A stretch of DNA of 64,000 bases from contig NZ_JACXWX010000011.1 of the NCBI RefSeq assembly GCF_014764505.1, positions 90,591-154,590 of the forward strand. Direction: 5' to 3'. Positions within the stretch are counted from its first letter, which is position 1, and the number at the start of each line of letters is the position of its first letter. Both the position numbers and the translations under genes were made by a program. The notes beneath the pieces were generated by a model. The model did no database searches. It was given only the letters and a program-made list of their open reading frames with translations, and was not told the DNA's origin. The stretch comes from Phormidium tenue FACHB-886. Lineage in GTDB: Bacteria > Cyanobacteriota > Cyanobacteriia > Elainellales > Elainellaceae. Below are positions 8,916 through 17,904 of this stretch, piece by piece.

Positions 8916-9254
8916 GTTAGTAATTCAATCATCCCCTTGATTGAGCGGATAGTGAACCCCAATCCTGTTCATTGCGCTGATGTCAGGTACTTTTAGCAGA
9001 AAACTAGACTTGGCGTATGAGCTTGCGATGGGATTTAATAAATTATCAGTCCTCTTCAAGAGGATTTGATTGCAACCAGAATTAAGCTATCATGGTTCTC
9101 CTAGGGTCTGAGAAAATTAGAACCCGGATTTACCGGAGCCGTTTTGATAGCTGATTGGTCTATGAGTTTAGCTCAGGATTCAAGAGCCAGCAAAGATCGC
9201 GCACGATAAACAGCACTACTACTCAACGGAGATCACCACCAGGAAAACTATCGC
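8916..9254 (+). promoter_or_regulatory. Leader region of rpsA
   Basis: 339 bases between nrdR and rpsA without a gene. Two short hairpins are visible: TCAATCA/TGATTGA with a 6-nt loop at 8925-8944, and TCCTCT/AGAGGA at about 9052-9066. The long leader is compatible with a separate rpsA promoter or S1 self-control of translation, but no known motif is recognised. Confidence 0.45.
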
Positions 9255-10223
9255 ATGGTCAATCAGGAACTTATAGACATTGGTTTTACTCACGACGATT
9301 TTGCCGCTCTCCTCGACAAGTACGATTACCACTTCAGTCCTGGGGATATCGTGGCTGGGACAGTATTCAGCATCGAGCCGAGGGGGGCACTGATTGACAT
9401 TGGTGCCAAAACAGCCGCTTATATCCCCATTCAAGAGATGTCTATCAACCGGATAGACACTCCCGAAGAGGTACTGCAATCTAACGAAACCCGCGAGTTC
9501 TTCATCCTCACCGATGAAAATGAGGATGGGCAGCTTACGCTGTCGATTCGGCGGATTGAGTACATGCGCGCTTGGGAACGTGTTCGGCAGCTTCAGGCAG
9601 AAGATGCTACTGTTCGCTCTGCCGTATTTGCTACTAACCGAGGCGGCGCCCTGGTTCGGATTGAGGGATTGCGGGGCTTTATCCCTGGTTCTCACATCAG
9701 CACTCGCAAGCCTAAGGAAGACTTGGTGGGCGAAGAGCTACCGCTGAAGTTTTTGGAGGTAGATGAAGATCGCAACCGCCTGGTGTTGAGCCATCGTCGA
9801 GCGCTAGTTGAGCGTAAGATGAACCGCTTGGAAGTTGGCGAGGTTGTGATCGGCACAGTTCGCGGTCTGAAGCCTTATGGTGCCTTTATCGATATCGGTG
9901 GTGTGAGTGGTCTGCTGCACATCTCAGAGATTTCTCACGATCACATCGACACGCCGCACAGCGTCTTCAACGTCAATGACGAAGTGAAGGTGATGATCAT
10001 CGATCTTGATGCCGAGCGCGGTCGCATCTCCTTGTCCACCAAGCAGCTGGAGCCGGAACCAGGTGATATGGTGAAGAATCCGCAGGTGGTGTACGACAAG
10101 GCAGAAGAGATGGCAGAGAAGTATCGCGAGCGGATGCTGCAACAATCTCAGCCCAAGCAAATGGCGCTAGAAGAAGAAGTAGTAGTGGTTGAAGACCTTC
10201 CTCCGGCAACGGAAGAGGAATAG
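9255..10223 (+). CDS. rpsA: 30S ribosomal protein S1
   Basis: A 322-residue protein with three S1 RNA-binding domains at about residues 28-98, 115-183 and 196-266. Clear S1 signatures are GDIVAGTVFSIEPRGALIDI and, in the last domain, GEVVIGTVRGLKPYGAFIDI followed by GGVSGLLHISEISH. Cyanobacterial S1 is this short, three-domain form rather than the six-domain enterobacterial one. It binds mRNA on the small ribosomal subunit during initiation. The C terminus is acidic (ALEEEVVVVEDLPPATEEE). The gene ends the psbB-psbT-nrdR-rpsA block and is followed by a long terminator hairpin. Confidence 0.97.
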   Translation: MVNQELIDIGFTHDDFAALLDKYDYHFSPGDIVAGTVFSIEPRGALIDIGAKTAAYIPIQEMSINRIDTPEEVLQSNETREFFILTDENEDGQLTLSIRRIEYMRAWERVRQLQAEDATVRSAVFATNRGGALVRIEGLRGFIPGSHISTRKPKEDLVGEELPLKFLEVDEDRNRLVLSHRRALVERKMNRLEVGEVVIGTVRGLKPYGAFIDIGGVSGLLHISEISHDHIDTPHSVFNVNDEVKVMIIDLDAERGRISLSTKQLEPEPGDMVKNPQVVYDKAEEMAEKYRERMLQQSQPKQMALEEEVVVVEDLPPATEEE

Positions 10224-10261
10224 GCTGCAGTCGATCGCCTTTAAGTTGTGAATAGCTTAGA

Positions 10262-10296
10262 GAACAAAAAAGGAGGGTTACCCTCCTTTTTTGTTC
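10262..10296. terminator. Strong terminator after rpsA
   Basis: GAACAAAAAAGGAGGG, loop TTA, then its exact complement CCCTCCTTTTTTGTTC: a 16-bp perfect stem with an A tract on one side and a T tract on the other. It could therefore act in both directions, and it lies 39 bases after the rpsA stop. Confidence 0.9.
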
Positions 10297-10381
10297 AGCC
10301 TGTAGATCGAGTCTGTTTTCAATGCCGGTGCTTGGTGCTCTAGTATGGCGCTATGCCTCCGCTTGCATCTGCATCAAGACA

Positions 10382-10420
10382 TTTTTGTAAAAGTCTTGCT
10401 TAGCGAAGCTTTTACAAAAA
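10382..10420. repeat. Inverted repeat upstream of the HAD hydrolase gene
   Basis: TTTTTGTAAAAG and CTTTTACAAAAA form a perfect 12-bp AT-rich stem around a 15-nt loop that can itself partly pair. It lies 51 bases before the next gene. Possible roles are a second terminator or an operator. The core GTAAAAG/CTTTTAC recurs in the hairpin at 40345-40388. Confidence 0.6.
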
Positions 10421-10470
10421 ATAGTTGCCCTAATATACGCGGGTAGTGCTTTAGTAGGAGGTGAGTCAAG

Positions 10471-11214
10471 TTGATTGGAATTAGCTGTAGAGGCGTTACT
10501 TTTTCACCCATCGAAGCTGTCATTTTCGATAAAGATGGAACCTTGGCAGCCGCTGAGAATTACCTCCGGAGTTTGGCTATACGGCGATCACGCCTGATCG
10601 ATGCTCAAGTTCCAGGCGTTCAGGAACCACTCAACCTGGCGTTTGGTATTGAAGGAGAAGGGTTGGCTGCTGGCGGGCTAATGGCAGTCGGGTCACGCCA
10701 AGAAAACGAAATTGCGGCAGCCGCCTATGTAGCAGAGACGGGGCGGGGCTGGATAGAGGCACTGGAGCTGGTGCGGGCAGCCTTTATTGAAGCCGACCAG
10801 TATCTCCGCCCTAAAGCGCCTCAAACACCACTTATGGCAGGTGCAGTCGAGCTACTGCAAGTGCTTCACCAAGCAAATATCAAAATCGCACTACTCTCTG
10901 CAGACAGCACCACCGGAGTGCAAGAGTTTATCAGCTACTATCAGCTAGGGTCTTATATCTCGATTGGGCTAGGCGCAGACGGCTACCTAAGCAAAACTGA
11001 ACCGCGCTTACTCCAGAACCTCTTAAACAAGCTGGACACCCCCGCCGATCGCATCCTGGTCATTGGCGATGCTCTCAGCGATATAGAAGTTGCGCATGGG
11101 CTGGGGGCAGCAGGCTGTATTGGGGTAATCGGCGGATGGCAGCGATCGCTGCAGTTGAAGCAAGCAAGTGTGGTTACAAAATCCTTAACAGAGATTCACA
11201 TTCAAGCTATTTAA
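10471..11214 (+). CDS. HAD-superfamily hydrolase (phosphoglycolate-phosphatase-like)
   Basis: A 247-residue soluble protein with HAD motif I at residues 19-24 (FDKDGT; nucleophile Asp20, general acid Asp22). Motif II lies in IKIALLSADSTTGVQEFI, the lysine motif probably in LSKTEPRLLQ, and motif IV in DRILVIGDALSDIEVA. The helical cap between motifs I and II is that of subfamily I enzymes such as phosphoglycolate phosphatase, but the substrate is not fixed by the sequence. The start is a TTG with an excellent Shine-Dalgarno (AGGAGGTGA) six bases upstream. No better ATG is available before motif I. Confidence 0.85.
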   Translation: MIGISCRGVTFSPIEAVIFDKDGTLAAAENYLRSLAIRRSRLIDAQVPGVQEPLNLAFGIEGEGLAAGGLMAVGSRQENEIAAAAYVAETGRGWIEALELVRAAFIEADQYLRPKAPQTPLMAGAVELLQVLHQANIKIALLSADSTTGVQEFISYYQLGSYISIGLGADGYLSKTEPRLLQNLLNKLDTPADRILVIGDALSDIEVAHGLGAAGCIGVIGGWQRSLQLKQASVVTKSLTEIHIQAI

Positions 11215-11251
11215 TCGCTTTCGCCTGTCTAGACGAATTGTTAGCCCAACA

Positions 11252-11290
11252 TGTCACTGATGTTACATGTTTTATGTAACATCAGTGACA
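11252..11290. repeat. 17-bp perfect inverted repeat between the HAD gene and metK
   Basis: TGTCACTGATGTTACAT, loop GTTTT, then ATGTAACATCAGTGACA. The stem is perfect but has no following T tract, so it is not a standard terminator. Each arm is itself nearly palindromic (TGTCA-N6-TTACA), which is the shape of a dimeric regulator site. It may be an operator pair, an RNA hairpin, or both. Confidence 0.75.
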
Positions 11291-11549
11291 ATTGCAGGAT
11301 TGCGTCAGGGGGGTTTGGCAGAGCTTGCTAAGCTTCACTGATCCTTTCAAGGTGGAGAAGGTTAAGTTCACCTAAAGAAAAGGGAAGTGTGATATTCTCC
11401 AAAGCTAAATGGGCTGTTCTAGCCCACTTCTTGTAGATAGGGCTAAGCCAAAATAAGAAAGGCATTCTGCGTCATCTGACCATGTTGCGCAGATTTTGTC
11501 TTCTGCAAGAAGTATTTCTCAGCCGTTTAGAATCAGCGAGGTTATTTCC
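11291..11549 (+). promoter_or_regulatory. Leader region of metK
   Basis: About 260 bases upstream of the chosen metK start. It contains a G-rich stretch (AGGGGGGTTTGG near 11310) and a hairpin TGGGCT/AGCCCA at about 11408-11424. I do not recognise any known SAM or SAH riboswitch core. A promoter and a structured 5' untranslated region are plausible. Confidence 0.4.
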
Positions 11550-12812
11550 TTGTCTCGTCGTTATTTCTTTACATCCGAATCAGTTACGGAAGGTCACCCA
11601 GATAAGATTTGCGATCAGATCTCAGATACGATTCTGGATACCCTTTTGGCGCTCGATCCGACTAGTCGCGTTGCCGCAGAAGTGGTGGTCAATACAGGTT
11701 TAGTTCTGGTTACTGGCGAAATCACTACTTCTGCTCAAGTCAATCTTGTCGACCTAGTTCGGAAAAAGATTGCTGAAATTGGCTACACCGATTCCAACAA
11801 TGGCTTTTCTGCCAATAGCTGCTCGGTGCTGCTAGCAATTGATGAACAGTCGCCTGATATCGCTCAAGGCGTTGACACCGCTCAGGAAACTCGTGAGCTA
11901 GCCAGCGACGAAGAGCTCGATGCCATTGGCGCAGGCGACCAAGGTTTAATGTTTGGCTTTGCCTGCAATGAAACCCCAGAGCTAATGCCGCTACCCATCT
12001 GCTTGGCGCACCGGATTTCGCGCAAGCTCGCAGCCGTCCGCAAAACTGGACAGTTGCCTTATCTGCGTCCGGATGGCAAAACTCAGGTCACAGTCGCCTA
12101 CGAAGACGGCAAGCCTATTGGCATTGATACTATTCTCGTTTCAACGCAGCACACTGCTACGATCGACGATATCACCGATGCAGCAGCGGTGCAGGCAAAG
12201 ATTAGAGAAGACCTCTGGGCATTAGTCGTTCTGCCCATCTTTGAGGGAATCGATGTTAAACCTGATAGCGAAACTCGCTTTTTGGTTAACCCCACGGGCA
12301 AGTTCGTGATTGGCGGACCGCAGGGCGATTCTGGGCTCACGGGTCGAAAAATTATCGTCGATACCTACGGCGGCTATTCTCGTCACGGCGGCGGGGCGTT
12401 CTCTGGCAAAGATCCTACTAAAGTCGATCGCAGTGCTGCTTATGCCTGCCGTCATGTTGCTAAAAACATTGTGGCAGCCGGCTTGGCAGACAAGTGCGAG
12501 GTGCAGCTAAGCTATGCAATCGGCGTAGCACGTCCAGTCAGCATCCTGGTGGAAACGTTTGGGACGGGCAAAATCGACGATGAGCGGCTGCTAGAACTCG
12601 TCAAACAGCACTTTGAATTGCGTCCAGCAGGTATCATTCAGAGTTTCAATCTGCGAAACCTGCCTAGCGATCGCGGTGGACGGTTCTACCAGGAGGTGGC
12701 AGCATATGGTCACTTTGGGCGGACTGACCTAGACCTGCCCTGGGAGCAAACCGACAAGGCGGCGCTTTTAAAGGAGGCGGCTAGCCAACTGCTTTCGGGT
12801 GCAGCCGTGTAG
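11550..12812 (+). CDS. metK: S-adenosylmethionine synthetase (MetK)
   Basis: A 420-residue enzyme that makes S-adenosylmethionine from methionine and ATP in the cytoplasm. The family signatures are present: [20 protein letters not shown] at the N terminus, [13 protein letters not shown] (methionine and ATP site) and [20 protein letters not shown]. The TTG at 11550 is chosen because it gives [15 protein letters not shown], the expected family start, with GAGG eight bases upstream. An in-frame start at 11496 would add 18 residues without family character. A strong terminator follows. Confidence 0.97.
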   Translation: MSRRYFFTSESVTEGHPDKICDQISDTILDTLLALDPTSRVAAEVVVNTGLVLVTGEITTSAQVNLVDLVRKKIAEIGYTDSNNGFSANSCSVLLAIDEQSPDIAQGVDTAQETRELASDEELDAIGAGDQGLMFGFACNETPELMPLPICLAHRISRKLAAVRKTGQLPYLRPDGKTQVTVAYEDGKPIGIDTILVSTQHTATIDDITDAAAVQAKIREDLWALVVLPIFEGIDVKPDSETRFLVNPTGKFVIGGPQGDSGLTGRKIIVDTYGGYSRHGGGAFSGKDPTKVDRSAAYACRHVAKNIVAAGLADKCEVQLSYAIGVARPVSILVETFGTGKIDDERLLELVKQHFELRPAGIIQSFNLRNLPSDRGGRFYQEVAAYGHFGRTDLDLPWEQTDKAALLKEAASQLLSGAAV

Positions 12813-12832
12813 GCAGCTAATCAACAACACCA

Positions 12833-12863
12833 AAAAACCCTCACCGCCATGGTGAGGGTTTTT
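12833..12863. terminator. Terminator between metK and the kinase gene
   Basis: AAAAACCCTCACC, loop GCCAT, GGTGAGGGTTTTT: a 13-bp perfect stem with A and T tracts. It can end transcripts from metK (plus) and, since it is symmetric, also from the convergent kinase gene. Confidence 0.92.
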
Positions 12864-12969
12864 ATATAGCAAGTTTCACTTGAAAAATTGATTCAGTTTT
12901 GTTTCAGCAAGCGCTGTAAGACGCCCACTACCTAAACTTAGAACGCCAAGCACTTAGAACACTAACCAC

Positions 12970-15657
12970 TCAGAACGCTAAGCTGAACGTGCGGCTGCCG
13001 CTTGTGCCTTCCCGAATTAGGAGCGTCAGATTTTGATTCCCTGCTGTGCTCCAGCGGCGATCGAGTAAATAAAGCTGCGCCCGCAGCGTTTCACCCGGTT
13101 GAATCATGCCGTCTTCAGAGCCACGCAGCAAAATGCGCGCCTGTACAGCTTTCCCACTTGCATCTCTCACTTCCGCAAACAAGGGCACAAAGCCAAAGGT
13201 ACGATCGCTGCCATTTGCCATAACCAGGTTTGCAACATAAGTTCCACCTGGGTTAATCCATGCCCCATCCAACCCTAACGAAACATTGTTTAAAGTCTGG
13301 GAAGCAGACAGCTGAACGCCGCCCGTAGAGGGAGCACTTCCTGAGTTAGAAGCCGTAAGCTGAGGCAGCGGCAGCAGCGACGGGACAGAACGGGGCAGCG
13401 GCACGGCATTAACCCTCTCTGGAGCTGCCTGCGGAGCTGTCCTCGGGGCTACCTGCGCTGTCCTCGGGACTGACCGAGCAGCCGGCGAAGGGACAGTTTG
13501 CACCCGCTCAGGGCTGGAAGGGCGGGAGGCAACCGCAGGCAAATTCTCCTCAGTTTCGTTTAGGCGAGAACTGCCAATCATCTGGCGAACAGCTTTAGGC
13601 TCGGACTGGGTAGAGGGAGACGGTTGCGGTGTCTGCAATCGCTGGGTCGACGCAGATGCCACGGGCAACCCTGTCGAGGGCGAAGCCGAGGGGGTAGCAC
13701 GCGCTGGGCTTGCCGCTGGGTTTGCCGCAATCCGAACAACTGTTGTTTGCGGTAGCTCAGGCTGAGCCGGAGGAAGCCGATTGGGAATGCGGAGGCTGAC
13801 TGCATCCAGACGAGCTTTATATTCCTGCATCCGAGCTACAACTTGGGGATGCATAAAGGAATTTTTGGCGATCGTATTAAGCGTTGCTAAAGCACGGCTC
13901 CACTGCAACTGGGCAACTTCATAAGCTGCGACCGATTTAGCAAGCTTGGTTTGCTCAGTTGCTTTCTGCGCCTCTGCTTCAGCCCGCTTCAGCAGCTCTG
14001 TCGCTTTAGTTTCAGCTTCTAGCTGACTTTCCAGCGATTGCAGCAGACCCCGGTAGTGGAGCAACCGTTGCTGCGCCTGCGGATAAACTTTGGCATTACC
14101 AGGCAGGGCGGCGAGTTGCGCCAATGAGTCAGCTAAGCGACTGTGGGCAAGCTGTAGCTCTGAGACAGATTGAGCCCTGTCCAGCAGCGTTTTAGCACTG
14201 CTCGCCTGCTCCACTGCACGTCTATAACGCAGTTCCGACTGCCGATCATCTGCACAATTGTCAAACGTCTGACAGAAAGAGGCAATATAGGGAGATTGCA
14301 CTCCTACCGCAATTCCTCCCACTGGCAACAGCGCCAATAGCCCGCAAGCCAGCAAGGTTTTAAGCTGCCGCCAGGGTCTTCGAGGGGCTGCCTGCACCAT
14401 AACGCAAGTGGTGGTTTTAGGCGAAACCGTGATGGGAGTAATAGTGCTGCGAGAAAAAGCTAGATCGGCTGAGGTTCGTCCTGCGAGCGCATAGAGCGAT
14501 GAGGGCAATACCTCGGTATAGACTTGAGCCTGCGTTTGATTTGCCAGCGCCACCAGCTTTGTCGCAACCTGAGTTGAGTGGGATGGCGTTGGGCTTTCTA
14601 CCTGAGTCGATGCCATCGTGGTAACTGAACCGATGGGTTGGCCGATCGACTGCAACCGGGAGGCATCTAGGTGATAGGGCGCAGAAACTAGCTTGATGCC
14701 AGTGGGATTAAGCTGACTTTGGGTCAAAACTTGGTTATGTTGGGACGGCTGGCTTTGAGGCTGGCTGCGCGGACTGGTGCGGCGGTTAGATGACTTGATA
14801 GACTGCAAGTCGCGCAGCACCAATCGAGCGGAAGGATAGCGGTCTTGCGGCTTCTCTGCCATCATTTTTTCCAGCACCTCCACCAAACGGGGGTGCAACC
14901 GGACTTGGGATTGCCACGTCCACTCTAGCGATCGCGGATCAATTAACACATTGGGCGATCTGCCTGTTAGCAGCACCACTGCCGTCACTGCCAAGGCATA
15001 AAGGTCGCTCTTAGGCGAACATTGCCCCATCCGGATTTGCTCATAGGGCGCATAGCCAAACTTACCGACCGAGACAGAAGCTTGAATCAATCCATCCGGG
15101 TTAATGGTGCTCATCCCATAAAAATGGGTCGCCGCCTGCTTCACCACGCCAAAATCAATCAGTACAGGCAGTTTGCTGCTCCGAGACAGCATGATGTTAT
15201 CGGGTGCAATATCTCGATGCACAATGTTCTGGCTGTGCAGATAATCCAGCACCCGCAGCAGATGTTTTAGCCACTGCAAAATCTCGGCTTGGGTGAATGC
15301 TTCTCCTCTCTTCTGCCGTTCTTGCAGAATACGCCAGTAGGTCTTGCCGTTAATAAATTCTTGGGCAATAAAGAGCCGTCCCTCTTCTTCAAACACCGCA
15401 AAGAACTGCGGAATCTGCGAGTGGTTTAGCTTGTGCAGGATTGTAGCTTCTCGTTGAAATAACTCTCGCAGCTTTTGCGCCACGACTGGATCAGATTGGT
15501 TACTGGGAGCAAACTCTTTGAGGACACAGAGTTCTCCAAAGCGACGATCGTCTGCTGCCAGATAAGTACGCCCAAATCCGCCTCGTCCTAAAACTCGCTG
15601 TATTCGGTAGCGCCCATCGATCAGAGTCCCAGGAGTTAGCTCTAATCCTGCTGTCAC
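12970..15657 (-). CDS. Membrane-anchored Ser/Thr protein kinase
   Basis: An 895-residue protein. Residues of about 17-286 are a eukaryotic-type kinase domain: glycine loop GRGGFGRTY (25-32), ATP lysine in VLKEF (Lys47), catalytic loop HRDIAPDNIM (147-156) and DFG (168-170). A Ser/Pro/Gln-rich linker follows, then a membrane segment at about 434-453, then an Ala/Gln-rich coiled region of about 150 residues. A Pro/Ser-rich stretch leads into a C-terminal globular domain starting near GGVQLSASQTLNNVSLGLDG. The catalytic-loop Lys of typical Ser/Thr kinases (HRDxK) is Ala here, a known variant. The kinase side should be cytoplasmic. It lies 214 bases downstream of the HetZ-family gene on the same strand. 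Confidence 0.92.
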   Translation of the reverse strand: MTAGLELTPGTLIDGRYRIQRVLGRGGFGRTYLAADDRRFGELCVLKEFAPSNQSDPVVAQKLRELFQREATILHKLNHSQIPQFFAVFEEEGRLFIAQEFINGKTYWRILQERQKRGEAFTQAEILQWLKHLLRVLDYLHSQNIVHRDIAPDNIMLSRSSKLPVLIDFGVVKQAATHFYGMSTINPDGLIQASVSVGKFGYAPYEQIRMGQCSPKSDLYALAVTAVVLLTGRSPNVLIDPRSLEWTWQSQVRLHPRLVEVLEKMMAEKPQDRYPSARLVLRDLQSIKSSNRRTSPRSQPQSQPSQHNQVLTQSQLNPTGIKLVSAPYHLDASRLQSIGQPIGSVTTMASTQVESPTPSHSTQVATKLVALANQTQAQVYTEVLPSSLYALAGRTSADLAFSRSTITPITVSPKTTTCVMVQAAPRRPWRQLKTLLACGLLALLPVGGIAVGVQSPYIASFCQTFDNCADDRQSELRYRRAVEQASSAKTLLDRAQSVSELQLAHSRLADSLAQLAALPGNAKVYPQAQQRLLHYRGLLQSLESQLEAETKATELLKRAEAEAQKATEQTKLAKSVAAYEVAQLQWSRALATLNTIAKNSFMHPQVVARMQEYKARLDAVSLRIPNRLPPAQPELPQTTVVRIAANPAASPARATPSASPSTGLPVASASTQRLQTPQPSPSTQSEPKAVRQMIGSSRLNETEENLPAVASRPSSPERVQTVPSPAARSVPRTAQVAPRTAPQAAPERVNAVPLPRSVPSLLPLPQLTASNSGSAPSTGGVQLSASQTLNNVSLGLDGAWINPGGTYVANLVMANGSDRTFGFVPLFAEVRDASGKAVQARILLRGSEDGMIQPGETLRAQLYLLDRRWSTAGNQNLTLLIREGTSGSRTFSLAF

Positions 15658-15871
15658 ACTCTAGCTCCTTCTTGCTAAACGCCTACATCAACGAGAAACC
15701 TTCCAAGCCTCGATTTTATGCAAAACGAGCAAAGTTCACCAGATGACCCTGCAAACAATCTAAAGATCGATCTAGGTAAAAGGCAAGTAATCCCTAAGAT
15801 AGACTTTCAAACAATAGCAGAAAGGCAAGGATTTTCTCCGTATTGAGTGATGCGATTGCCGAGGAAGCGTT

Positions 15872-17194
15872 TTAGCTATCAGTAATGATATCAATCGCTC
15901 CATTCCGGGTTTGCCATGCCAACTCCAGCAGGCGCACCCAGCGTTTGTGGACTTGTTTAGGAGTACAGCGCAGCGCTTTGGCAATGTCCTGATCGCTAAG
16001 CTTTCTGCCCTTGAGCTGCAGGAGCTGCTGTTGTTCGGGAGTTAGATGCTGTAAAAATTCTTCCCACTGCTGCTGCGGCATTCCTAAGTTCTGGTCTAAG
16101 TCTGCTTCGAGCCATTGATGCACCAGCTGCCAGCGATGTGAACGTGAGAACTTTTCAACATGATACTTGAAACGCTGCTGCAAATAGTCCCGCTGGCGGG
16201 TAGAGAGACCCAGCACTTCATCTATCTCGGGAGCAGAGAGGTCTTGCAGCTTTAGGGTGAGATAGTCGATACAATCGGACTGTCCTTGCGCCTCTAGGTA
16301 AGCAATCAGTTCGCTGACGACTCGGTCTCGCACCGCAGAATCGGTGGGATCGATGGCATCGGCAACCATTTGTTCCCGGACTTGCTGCACTACGGGCGAT
16401 CGGCTGTAGATTTCGGCTTCTTCGCCTTTTGCCGACTCGACAGCAAGCTCCAGATCCAGAGTTGTTTCAGGCGGTTGGCGGTGGGCAAAGCCTTGAGCAC
16501 GCAGCACCACAAGCTGCTGGCTGCGGCGACCCGGCAGGGTGATACGGCGTTTGGCATAATGCTCGGTGAACGCCATGTATTCAGCCAACTCTAGGCGGGT
16601 ATGGGGGCTATAGTCACTGGGTAAGTCGTTTTCTCGTCGAAAGGCTTTTAAGACTTCGATATAAAACCCTTGAAGGAAATCTTCGATTAACCCATATCTC
16701 GCTGTGAAGCCTAGCTGCATCTGACTCGCGGCAATATGTCGATACACCATTGTACTGAGGTGGCTATGCAGCTCTACTCTGCCGCGCCGTGAGCCAAGTT
16801 GGTAGTAGCTCAGACATTTTTGCAGTCGGTGCCGGGCTAAAGTAATTTGCCAATTTTGGATTTGTCCAGAGGTCTGGATGCGATCGCTTTTGCTGCAAAT
16901 TCGCTCCACTTCTATAGCAAGGCGCATAATTACCGCTCGGACATTGGCAGAGAGCGCAGGCAACTCCGACTGAAACTCGCTTAGCAAAACCTGTACCAGA
17001 TTAGCAACTTGAGCTTCGCTGCTGGGGTCTAACAGGTTTGCTGCCGGAGCTGGGCTGGTCGCCGGAGCGGGATCTGGGCTGGCTGTATAGTTTACTCTAA
17101 CCGTAGGAGAATCGGCTGGTAGCTCAAGGGCATGTGTACGATCTTCGTTCAGGTGGGGCATTGGGCTAGGGGAATTTACAGATTCACGATTCAT
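15872..17194 (-). CDS. hetZ: HetZ-family regulatory protein
   Basis: A 440-residue soluble protein. After a Pro/Ala-rich, disordered leader of about 75 residues it has features I recall from HetZ: AIEVERICSKSDRIQTSG, LARHRLQKCLSYYQLGSRRG followed by RVELHSHLSTMVYRHI, ELAEYMAFTEHYAKRRITLP, and DYLTLKLQDLSAPEIDEVLG. The C terminus has a helix-turn-helix-like stretch (LSDQDIAKALRCTPKQVHKR). In Anabaena, HetZ acts early in heterocyst differentiation; homologues also occur in filamentous species that make no heterocysts. The identification rests on remembered sequence and should be checked. A 710-base gene-free region upstream suggests complex regulation. Confidence 0.7.
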   Translation of the reverse strand: MNRESVNSPSPMPHLNEDRTHALELPADSPTVRVNYTASPDPAPATSPAPAANLLDPSSEAQVANLVQVLLSEFQSELPALSANVRAVIMRLAIEVERICSKSDRIQTSGQIQNWQITLARHRLQKCLSYYQLGSRRGRVELHSHLSTMVYRHIAASQMQLGFTARYGLIEDFLQGFYIEVLKAFRRENDLPSDYSPHTRLELAEYMAFTEHYAKRRITLPGRRSQQLVVLRAQGFAHRQPPETTLDLELAVESAKGEEAEIYSRSPVVQQVREQMVADAIDPTDSAVRDRVVSELIAYLEAQGQSDCIDYLTLKLQDLSAPEIDEVLGLSTRQRDYLQQRFKYHVEKFSRSHRWQLVHQWLEADLDQNLGMPQQQWEEFLQHLTPEQQQLLQLKGRKLSDQDIAKALRCTPKQVHKRWVRLLELAWQTRNGAIDIITDS

Positions 17195-17904
17195 GGCTTG
17201 TTAGGGTAATGCACGGCAGCAACAGAGCAGACGGACAAGTGACGTTCCGAGTTGTTCTATGAAAAGCGGGTTTTAATTAACTTTCCACATAACAAAAAAT
17301 TGCGGTGACGAGTGCGGCTCAAACAAGTCCAAATAGAGTACGAGTTTAGGTAACTATTGGGTTTACAGCGGTTGTCGATTGAATGAACTCTGCTTGCTCT
17401 TGGCAAAAAAAGCTGTAATCAAGCGTAAAGCACTGTAAGTCGCCAGTAAGTAACTCGATCTCGCAAAATGACAGGTTTGACCAACCCCACTAAGCTTCTA
17501 GAACTCAAAACCCAGACAGTTGTTTCTGCCCGTTATAGTTTCTCTACAGACAAGGCTCTACACACTACGGTTAAACCCCGATCGCGCTATGGCACTTTTT
17601 CATTTGGTTTCCGGATCTGCAAATGGGTGCTAAAAAGACGGCTGCCATTGCAGTGCCGATTATGGCTGTAATCCTCATGAGGCAGTGCCTTGACAGTAAG
17701 CTGTTCCTCTACAAGAAATAGCCGTTTGCCTATGCATTAGTGGACGGTTTCAAATTTGGTTGACTTACTATGGCGCACTGTAGGAGATCGTTTGCTAGCT
17801 GTAGCTCCCATAGGTCGGTTTGGGTTGGCAAATCTTGTCATTAAGCTTAATCAACGTCGGTAACCTTGAATCAATGAATCGATAAAGTGGGTCGTGGGGC
17901 AGAA
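17195..17904. other. Long gene-free region upstream of the HetZ-family gene
   Basis: 710 bases between two minus-strand genes. It should hold the promoter of the HetZ-family gene at its left side. A 67-codon plus-strand frame at 17468-17671 is open, but its product is basic, low in hydrophobic pattern and has no motif, so I do not call it. I could not find a clean GTA-N8-TAC NtcA site. Confidence 0.5.

Noticed and set aside
11291..11549. SAM riboswitch upstream of metK
   Set aside because: The conserved cores of known SAM and SAH classes that I remember are not visible.
17468..17671. 67-codon plus-strand frame upstream of the HetZ-family gene
   Set aside because: Basic, patternless product and no strong start signal; likely chance in regulatory DNA.
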